Origin: Tateyamaria sp. ANG-S1
GTDB taxonomy: Bacteria; Pseudomonadota; Alphaproteobacteria; Rhodobacterales; Rhodobacteraceae
Assembly (NCBI RefSeq): GCF_000814025.1
Contig: NZ_JWLL01000006.1
Span: forward strand, 310,001-374,000
Direction of reading: 5' to 3'
Length of the DNA: 64,000 nt
A program made the translations under genes and the position numbers. The notes beneath the pieces were generated by a model. The model was given only the letters and a program-made list of their open reading frames with translations. It was not told where the DNA came from and searched no databases. Positions 58,372-64,000 of this stretch are shown here, one piece after another (the stretch's first letter is position 1; each line of letters starts with the position of its first letter).

Positions 58372-58395
58372 CCCCGGCGGGCAGCACCGCCGGGG
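58372..58395 (+). terminator. intercistronic hairpin after the binding-protein gene
   Basis: Perfect 9-bp stem CCCCGGCGG / CCGCCGGGG with loop GCAGCA and no T run. It begins 13 bp after the stop. More likely a 3'-stabilising stem or attenuator than a full terminator, giving more binding protein than permease. Confidence 0.5.
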
Positions 58396-58415
58396 AGTTG
58401 ACGTCCAGAGGGCAT

Positions 58416-59333
58416 ATGTCAGTCATTCTTCTGATCGAGCAGATCCTGAATGGATTGCAGTTTGGCGTGATGCTGTTCCTGATGGCAGCCGGGCTCACCC
58501 TGATCTTTGGGGTGATGGGGCTGATCAATCTCGCGCATGGATCGCTTTACATGGTCGGCGCATTTGTTGCCGCCGCGGTGGCTGCATGGTCCGGCTCCTT
58601 TCTGCTGGCGCTGGCCGCGAGCCTTGTCGCCGCTGCCATGTTCGGGGCTTTGATCGAACTTACTGTCATTCGGCGTCTCTACGCCCGGGACCACCTGGAT
58701 CAGGTGCTGGCGACATTCGCCCTGATCCTGATTTTTTCAGAGGCAACCCGCTGGGTCTTTGGCTCTTTCCCTTTGTTTCTGGACACACCGGCCTGGCTAT
58801 CGGGCACCGTGATCCTTCCGTTCGGCATCCAGTATTCCGCCTACCGGCTTGCGATTATCATTGTTGGCCTTGTCGTGGCGCTCGGACTGTTCCTTTTGAT
58901 CACGCGCACCCGGGTTGGCATGCGCATAAGGGCAGGGGACAGTGATCGCGAAATGATTGCGGCGCTGGGTGTCGATATCTCGGTGCTCTACACCTTGGTC
59001 TTTGCTCTGGGAGCGGCCTTGGCCGGGCTGTCAGGTGCGCTTGTCGGTGCAATCCAATCGGTTGAGGTTGGCATGGGTGAGCCCGTACTGATCCTTGCGT
59101 TTGTGGTCATCGTCATCGGTGGGATTGGCTCGATCAAGGGCGCTTTGCTGGGCGCAATTCTGGTCGGCCTGACAGACACGCTAGGCCGGACACTACTGCC
59201 GGTCTTGCTTTCAACAGTTATGGACGCATCGGCTGCAACGGCTGTCGGTTCAGCGCTTGCCTCAATGTTGATCTACATCCTTATGGCGGGCGTCCTGCTG
59301 TTCAAACCAACCGGCCTTTTCGGGACTGCGTAA
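58416..59333 (+). CDS. branched-chain-type ABC permease (LivH family)
   Basis: 305 residues from ATG at 58416 after AGAGGGC; the in-frame TTG at 58398 is less likely. About eight hydrophobic segments. ILNGLQFGVMLFLMAAGLTLIFGVMGLINLAHGSLYMVGAF is the LivH N-terminal hallmark. The cytoplasmic EAA-like loop is RTRVGMRIRAGDSDREMIAALGVD. Confidence 0.93.
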   Translation: MSVILLIEQILNGLQFGVMLFLMAAGLTLIFGVMGLINLAHGSLYMVGAFVAAAVAAWSGSFLLALAASLVAAAMFGALIELTVIRRLYARDHLDQVLATFALILIFSEATRWVFGSFPLFLDTPAWLSGTVILPFGIQYSAYRLAIIIVGLVVALGLFLLITRTRVGMRIRAGDSDREMIAALGVDISVLYTLVFALGAALAGLSGALVGAIQSVEVGMGEPVLILAFVVIVIGGIGSIKGALLGAILVGLTDTLGRTLLPVLLSTVMDASAATAVGSALASMLIYILMAGVLLFKPTGLFGTA

Positions 59334-59334
59334 C

Positions 59335-60321
59335 ATGATCCGCGAACGCTATCTCAATCTCATCATATTGGCCGGGCTGGTGATTGTGCCCGCATATGCG
59401 CTTATGGTTGATGAGCCTTTCACGATCACGCTCGCCACCAAGGTGGTGATCCTTGCCTTGGCCGGGGTGGGGCTAAACCTGGCGCTGGGGCAGGGAGGTT
59501 TGGTGAGCTTTGGACACGCGGCCTATTTCGGCATTGGCGGCTACACCATGGGTATTCTGGCCAGCCACGCGCAGAACTACACTCCATTGATGACCAGCCC
59601 GTTCCTGATCGAAGGGACCAATTCGATGCCGGTGATCTGGCTGGTGGCGGTTGTCGTGTCCGCGCTGCTCGCGCTTTTGATCGGTGCGTTGTCGCTGCGG
59701 ACATCGGGCGTTTATTTCATCATGGTGACGCTGGCGTTTGGCCAGATGCTTTACTACTTCGCCATCAGTTGGCCCGCCTATGGCGGCGAAGACGGGCTGT
59801 CGATTTACGTCCGCAATCAGTTTCCCGGGGTCAACACGCTGGTGCCCATCCAGTTCTATGGGCTGTGCTTTGCCATTCTCCTGATCGTTCTGTTCCTCGT
59901 GGATCGGCTGAACAAATCGCCGTTCGGTCTGGCACTTGATGGTGCACATCAGAATGAAGAGCGCGCACTGACGGTCGGCATCAACGTCTATCGGCTGCGC
60001 TTGGTGGCGTTTGTGATTTCTGGTGCAATCACCGGATTGGCGGGCGCGCTTTTTGCGGATCTGAACCGCTTTGTCAGTCCCGTGATGTTCGACTGGCACA
60101 CCTCAGGCCAGATCATGATCTTTATCATTCTGGGAGGTGTGGCCCGCCTGTTCGGGCCGATTGTGGGGGCCGCGCTCTACATTCTGCTCGAACACTTTCT
60201 GGGTGGGCTTTCCGAGTATTGGTTCATCTACTTGGGCGCGATCTTGTTGTTTGTGGTGCTGTTCGCCAAAGGCGGGATCGTCGGTGGCCTCTCCAAAAAG
60301 GAGATGAGCCATGGCGGATAG
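59335..60321 (+). CDS. branched-chain-type ABC permease (LivM family)
   Basis: 328 residues with about nine hydrophobic segments. LALGQGGLVSFGHAAYFGIGGYTMGIL and the loop NKSPFGLALDGAHQNEERALTVGINVYRLRLVAFVISGAITGLAGAL are diagnostic. One base after livH-type gene. Its 3' end overlaps the next ATPase gene by 11 bp. Confidence 0.93.
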   Translation: MIRERYLNLIILAGLVIVPAYALMVDEPFTITLATKVVILALAGVGLNLALGQGGLVSFGHAAYFGIGGYTMGILASHAQNYTPLMTSPFLIEGTNSMPVIWLVAVVVSALLALLIGALSLRTSGVYFIMVTLAFGQMLYYFAISWPAYGGEDGLSIYVRNQFPGVNTLVPIQFYGLCFAILLIVLFLVDRLNKSPFGLALDGAHQNEERALTVGINVYRLRLVAFVISGAITGLAGALFADLNRFVSPVMFDWHTSGQIMIFIILGGVARLFGPIVGAALYILLEHFLGGLSEYWFIYLGAILLFVVLFAKGGIVGGLSKKEMSHGG

Positions 60322-61066
60322 CATTCTGGATGTCGTTGACGTTCACAAATCCTTTGGTGCGCTGAAAGCATCCGACGGGATTTCGCTGACCCTGAAACCG
60401 GGCGAGATCCACGCGCTGATCGGGCCCAATGGCGCCGGTAAATCCACCCTCATCAAACAGATTGCGGGCGGTTTGCAGCCGGATGAGGGGGCGGTAAAGT
60501 TTCTGGGGCAGGACATCACCGGCAAGACCACGGCGCAGCGGGCACAGCTGGGGCTCGGGCGCACGTTCCAGATCTCTGCGTTGGCCATGGGGTTCACGGT
60601 GCTGGAGAACGTTGTGCTAGGCGCCATCGGGCAAAGCGGCTCGGTCTTCCGGTTCTTTTCGCCTGCTATGAAAGATCGCGCGCTGCTTGACCGGGCGCGC
60701 AATGCACTTGAGCGCGTCGGGCTGAGCGACAGGGAAACCACCATCACGTCAGAGCTGTCTCACGGACAAAGGCGTCAGCTTGAGGTGGCCGTCGCTCTGA
60801 CACTTGCCCCCAAGGCGTTCTTGATGGACGAGCCGATGGCCGGCCTTGGGGCCGAAGGGTCTCGGGAGTTGACCGGCTTTCTGCGCACGCTGAAGTCCGA
60901 GGCGCCGATCCTGCTTGTTGAGCATGACATGGATGCGGTCTTTGCCTTGGCGGACCGGATCAGCGTGCTTGTCTATGGCAAGATCATCGCGACCGGCAGC
61001 GTTGACGACATTCGCAACAACGCCGAGGTCAAGACCGCCTATCTTGGTGAGGAGGACGCGGCGTGA
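60311..61066 (+). CDS. ABC transporter ATP-binding protein (LivG family)
   Basis: 251 residues. Walker A GPNGAGKST near 39, Q-loop region TAQRAQLGLGRTFQISAL, signature LSHGQRRQLEVA, Walker B AFLMDEPMAGLG and switch His in LVEHDMDAV. LivG type by the long segment between Walker A and signature. Overlaps the LivF-type gene by four bases. Confidence 0.95.
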   Translation: MADSILDVVDVHKSFGALKASDGISLTLKPGEIHALIGPNGAGKSTLIKQIAGGLQPDEGAVKFLGQDITGKTTAQRAQLGLGRTFQISALAMGFTVLENVVLGAIGQSGSVFRFFSPAMKDRALLDRARNALERVGLSDRETTITSELSHGQRRQLEVAVALTLAPKAFLMDEPMAGLGAEGSRELTGFLRTLKSEAPILLVEHDMDAVFALADRISVLVYGKIIATGSVDDIRNNAEVKTAYLGEEDAA

Positions 61067-61752
61067 GCCTGTTGCAGCTGGAGCAAGTGACTGCCATCTA
61101 TGGCGACACACAGGCGCTTTTCGGTGTGGACCTCAGCGTGGATGAGGGTGAAGTCGTTGCCCTGATGGGGCGCAACGGCATGGGCAAGTCGACCACGATC
61201 AAGGTCATTTGCCGGATGCTGAAAAACCCGGAGGGTCAGGTTCGGTTCGCAGGCAAGGACATCTCGGGGTTGCCCTCGCACAAGGCGGCCCGGCTGGGGT
61301 TGGGCCTTGTCCCTGAAGGTCGGCGATGCTTCACGAAGCTCTCTGTGCGCGAAAACCTCTATGCCTCTGCTCGACCGGGCGAGTGGGACTTTGCCAAGGT
61401 GCATGCGCTTTTCCCCCGGCTGGAGGAACGCGGCGCGCAGATGGCGGCGTCTTTGTCGGGGGGCGAACAACAGATGTTGGCCATCGGGCGGGCGCTTATG
61501 ACCAACCCGAGACTGCTGATATTGGATGAGGCTACCGAAGGTTTGGCCCCCGTCGTCCGGCAGGAGATTTGGGCCGCGATTAAAACGCTGAAGGAAAACA
61601 CAGGGCTGTCGATCCTGGTCGTCGACAAATCTATCCGGGAGCTGCGCCAGATTGCAGACAGCGTGGTCATCCTTGAGCGCGGCAAATCGGTGTGGAGCGG
61701 GGCAATGGACGCGCTCGGCACAGAGATCAAGGATCAGTATCTGGGGATCTAA
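61063..61752 (+). CDS. ABC transporter ATP-binding protein (LivF family)
   Basis: 229 residues. Walker A GRNGMGKST near 34, LGLVPEGRRCFTKLSVRENL after it (the LivF hallmark), signature LSGGEQQMLAIGRALM and Walker B LLILDEATEGLAP. Last gene of the plus-strand importer operon. Confidence 0.95.
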   Translation: MSLLQLEQVTAIYGDTQALFGVDLSVDEGEVVALMGRNGMGKSTTIKVICRMLKNPEGQVRFAGKDISGLPSHKAARLGLGLVPEGRRCFTKLSVRENLYASARPGEWDFAKVHALFPRLEERGAQMAASLSGGEQQMLAIGRALMTNPRLLILDEATEGLAPVVRQEIWAAIKTLKENTGLSILVVDKSIRELRQIADSVVILERGKSVWSGAMDALGTEIKDQYLGI

Positions 61753-61783
61753 GCCGGGTATTTATTGCGACACTGAGGCGTCA

Positions 61784-62422
61784 CTACGACCCGTTTTCCG
61801 CCTTCCAAGTGGCGTAGTCCGGGCGCTCCATCTGAAACAGATCGCTGGTGCGCGCGTAGACCCCAGCACCATGCATCCGTCCGACCAGCCCCAACGCTGG
61901 CGTATCGATATAGGCTTTCTCGGCATCCAATACATATTGGTCTGCGACGTGGATTGCGTGAACTTGGCCGATGACGATGGCCTGTTGGGGGCCGGTGGTA
62001 ACGACTGTGTGCGTCTTGCATTCAAATGACACCGGCGCATCGGCGATGCGCGGCGGTCGAACATGGTTTGATGGAGAAGATTGCAGCCCCGCGATCTCCA
62101 TCTCGCTCACCTCGACCGGCGCGTTCATGCAGGTTTGGTTCATCGCGCCTGCCATCTCCTCTGAGACCAGGTTCACGACAAACTCTCCGGTATCGAGGAT
62201 ATTGCGCGCGGTGTCTTTCCACCCTTTTTCTGGATCAGCGAGAATACCAATCGCCACCGTGGGCGGCTTATGGCCCATGGCGTTGAAGAAACTGTATGGT
62301 GCGGCGTTGATGACGCAATTGAGGCCCAGACTGCTCACCCACGCGATCGGGCGCGGCGTGACGCAAGCCGCCAGTAGCTTGTAGCTGAGTTGGGGGGTGG
62401 CCGGATCAAGATCAAACCGCAT
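61784..62422 (-). CDS. flavin reductase family protein
   Basis: 212 residues of the FMN-binding split-barrel fold. TPRPIAWVSSLGLNCVINAAPYSFFNAMG is the FMN-binding hallmark, with KDTARNILDTGEFVVNLVSEEM following. May supply reduced flavin to a hydroxylase, or be a stand-alone oxidoreductase. Near gentisate genes, so a role with an aromatic hydroxylase is possible. Confidence 0.85.
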   Translation of the reverse strand: MRFDLDPATPQLSYKLLAACVTPRPIAWVSSLGLNCVINAAPYSFFNAMGHKPPTVAIGILADPEKGWKDTARNILDTGEFVVNLVSEEMAGAMNQTCMNAPVEVSEMEIAGLQSSPSNHVRPPRIADAPVSFECKTHTVVTTGPQQAIVIGQVHAIHVADQYVLDAEKAYIDTPALGLVGRMHGAGVYARTSDLFQMERPDYATWKAENGS

Positions 62423-62445
62423 TTAACGCAGCCTCTGTGCCGCGC

Positions 62446-63369
62446 TCATGAAAAGGATCTGCCATCTATGATCGGGTGGCGAATGGTCCCGATACCCTCC
62501 ACATGCGCTTGCATCACGTCGCCGGGCCAAAGCCATTCCTGCGGCTCGCGCCCTGCGCCAACGCCTTCGGGCGTGCCAGAGGCGATGATGTCTCCAGGCT
62601 CCAGGGTGATGCCTTTCGACAGGTCCGAGATTAGCTCATCCACCTTGAACAGCATCTTCGCGGTGTTCGAGCGCTGTTTTTCAACCCCGTTCACTGTCAG
62701 CCAAAGGTCTAGAACCTGCGGGTCTGGGATTTCGTCCGCGGTGACGATGCAGGGCCCGAACGGAGCATAGGTGTCCATCCCCTTGGAGAAAATCCACTGG
62801 CCCGCGCGTCTGTTGTCGCGGGCAGAGACATCGATCATCACGGAATACCCAAACACGTGCTTCAGCGCGTCTTCGCGCCCGATCCGGGTTGCCGTCGTGC
62901 CGATGATAACGGCCAGTTCCACTTCCCAGTCGAGTTGCTGTGTCATGTTGCCATCGTGGCGCACAGCATCCCCGGGCCCGATGACGGCTGTGGGTGGTTT
63001 GGAAAAAACCACTGGTTCCTTGGGCAGCGCATCGTCCGTGTCGAGCGCCTTGGCGCTTTCGGTGACGTGATCAAGGTAATTGAGCCCGATGCCAAAGATG
63101 TTCTTGCGCGGTTTGGGGATGGGGGCCAACAGTTTGACTGTTTCAATGGGCAGGGCAAGGGCGCTTCCCCAGTGACCGTCTGCTTCTGAAAGCGCCTGTC
63201 CCAATTGACGGACGGCAACGGGACCGAGGTCAATAAAATCCAGCATGCGGTCGGGAAAATCCATGTCGACAGCTTCGCCAAAGCCAGCAACATCGACCAC
63301 GATCCCGTCTTCGACCACACCCAATCGTGCCGCGGCTTCCACGTCGGTTTTATACGTTACAAGTTTCAT
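62446..63369 (-). CDS. fumarylacetoacetate hydrolase family protein, likely fumarylpyruvate hydrolase
   Basis: 307 residues. The FAH barrel shows NIFGIGLNYLDHVTE near 90, DWEVELAVIIG with metal-binding acids near 150, and GDIIASGTPEGVGAG near 260. Its start overlaps the gentisate dioxygenase stop by four bases. In the gentisate route a FAH-family enzyme splits fumarylpyruvate (or maleylpyruvate) to pyruvate and fumarate (or maleate). Confidence 0.88.
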   Translation of the reverse strand: MKLVTYKTDVEAAARLGVVEDGIVVDVAGFGEAVDMDFPDRMLDFIDLGPVAVRQLGQALSEADGHWGSALALPIETVKLLAPIPKPRKNIFGIGLNYLDHVTESAKALDTDDALPKEPVVFSKPPTAVIGPGDAVRHDGNMTQQLDWEVELAVIIGTTATRIGREDALKHVFGYSVMIDVSARDNRRAGQWIFSKGMDTYAPFGPCIVTADEIPDPQVLDLWLTVNGVEKQRSNTAKMLFKVDELISDLSKGITLEPGDIIASGTPEGVGAGREPQEWLWPGDVMQAHVEGIGTIRHPIIDGRSFS

Positions 63370-64000
63370 ATCCGTCCTTGGTCTGCAGTCAGTTGGTGGC
63401 CGCCATTGTCGCCCAGGGCCTCCTCGCGGTAGAGGCCCATCGCCCGGATCACCGGCAGATCATTCAGGCAGAACAGAACTGCGTCGTCCCGATCTGACGT
63501 ATTGCCATGTTCGTGCCAGGCCCAGGAGGGGACGCAGAATGTGTCTCGTTCGGTCCAGTCAAATCTTTGTCCGTTGATAACCGAATAGCCCGATCCCTTT
63601 ACCACCTGGTAGAGATAGCTGCCGGTGTGCCGATGCGCTTTGGTCTGCATGCCGGGTGCCAAAAGTTGCATGCTCGCGCCAAGGGTCTTCATCACCGGGC
63701 CATTATTGATCGGGTTCACGTACTCCATGAGGGTCCCGTCAAAGGGGGAAGGCTCCGCGCTCGCGGCATAGGCCTGCAAAGCTTCATAGGTGCGGCCCCA
63801 TTCATATTTGAACATCGGGCTATAGCCTTTGTCCCACGTACCTCCGCCGGGGGTCAGCCCCGGATTGCCCCAGGTTTTGCTCATGTCATCAACCGGGTAG
63901 GCCACAGGTTCACTGAGGTCGGGATGCACTTCGAAGAAATTCGCCTCCATCGCGTTTACGAACGGGATGTCCAGACCATCCTGCCAGATACAAGGGGTGC
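63366..64000 (-). CDS. gentisate 1,2-dioxygenase, C-terminal part (5' end outside window)
   Basis: The open frame runs to the window end; the Met at 63950 is internal because the frame before it reads WQDGLDIPFVNA. Bicupin Fe(II) dioxygenase cleaving the gentisate ring. DGLDIPFVNAMEANFFEVHP is a family hallmark. The C-terminal cupin has KAHRHTGSYLYQVVKGSG and PSWAWHEHGN. The first cupin is mostly outside. Coupled to the FAH-type gene. Confidence 0.88.
   Translation of the reverse strand, partial: TPCIWQDGLDIPFVNAMEANFFEVHPDLSEPVAYPVDDMSKTWGNPGLTPGGGTWDKGYSPMFKYEWGRTYEALQAYAASAEPSPFDGTLMEYVNPINNGPVMKTLGASMQLLAPGMQTKAHRHTGSYLYQVVKGSGYSVINGQRFDWTERDTFCVPSWAWHEHGNTSDRDDAVLFCLNDLPVIRAMGLYREEALGDNGGHQLTADQGRI

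Noticed and set aside
63366-63950. Complete single-cupin gene starting at 63950
   Set aside because: The frame continues without a stop to the window end with family-typical residues, so the Met is internal to gentisate dioxygenase.

Overview
The window looks like a chromosomal segment of a Roseobacter-group alphaproteobacterium (Rhodobacterales). The evidence is gene content and order, read from translated proteins: a DUF177-rpmF-plsX-fabH-ihfA-merR block with a divergent bamE-like lipoprotein gene, a nagZ-scpA-scpB block, sciP next to ctrA, a long two-domain dCTP deaminase, TrmFO, OlsB, MnmA and GC-rich codon use. It is mostly core chromosome with two accessory catabolic regions at the right end. 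I see no phage, IS element or CRISPR.

Layout. 1-4.6 kb: the 3' end of citramalate synthase, a squalene/phytoene-synthase-like protein, an MFS exporter, and a tight cobK-glycosylase-esterase run. 4.7-7.5 kb: exported hypotheticals, an HNH endonuclease and exonuclease III. 7.5-9.5 kb: a 357-bp regulatory region with a perfect CtrA box, two perfect DnaA-box 12-mers and an inverted-repeat leader, followed by a 172-aa protein of 20-residue repeats and an unrecognised 355-aa helical protein. I regard this pair as the best candidate for an undescribed system. 9.5-18 kb: erpA, dgt, argS, a SPOR protein, nagZ, scpA, scpB and two membrane or basic proteins of unknown role. 18-25 kb: dcd, tRNA-Pro(GGG), and the merR-ihfA-fabH-plsX-rpmF-DUF177 block, interrupted by an opposite-strand stand-alone AraC-type HTH gene. 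25-30 kb: OlsB, an ABC-F ATPase, an O-acetyltransferase, an SDR enzyme and MnmA. 30.9-36.8 kb: the cell-cycle genes sciP and ctrA, both preceded by CtrA boxes, then ligA, recG and a 42-aa membrane peptide behind a CtrA-like half-site array. 37-48 kb: a soluble chemoreceptor, a scaffold-like Fe-S protein, hisI, gluQ, trmFO, a strong hairpin in a gene-free gap (candidate small RNA), enoyl-CoA hydratase, a DUF1127 protein divergent from a MocR regulator, and rplM-rpsI.

The right end holds two catabolic clusters. On the minus strand from 56.8 to 48.4 kb, one likely operon encodes a TctCBA tripartite importer, an enolase-superfamily acid-sugar dehydratase, a DHDPS-family lyase/dehydratase, a GntR/FCD regulator, a PdxA2-like dehydrogenase and an alpha-ketoglutarate-semialdehyde-type dehydrogenase. 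This fits non-phosphorylative (Weimberg-like) sugar-acid breakdown to 2-oxoglutarate. A nested palindrome upstream of tctC is the likely regulator site. From 57.2 to 64 kb a Liv-type ABC importer on the plus strand faces a flavin reductase, a fumarylpyruvate-hydrolase-like enzyme and gentisate 1,2-dioxygenase (cut by the window end), which suggests uptake and ring cleavage of a hydroxybenzoate.

Everything here is read by eye from sequence. Family names come from motif recognition, and binding sites are consensus matches without experimental support.
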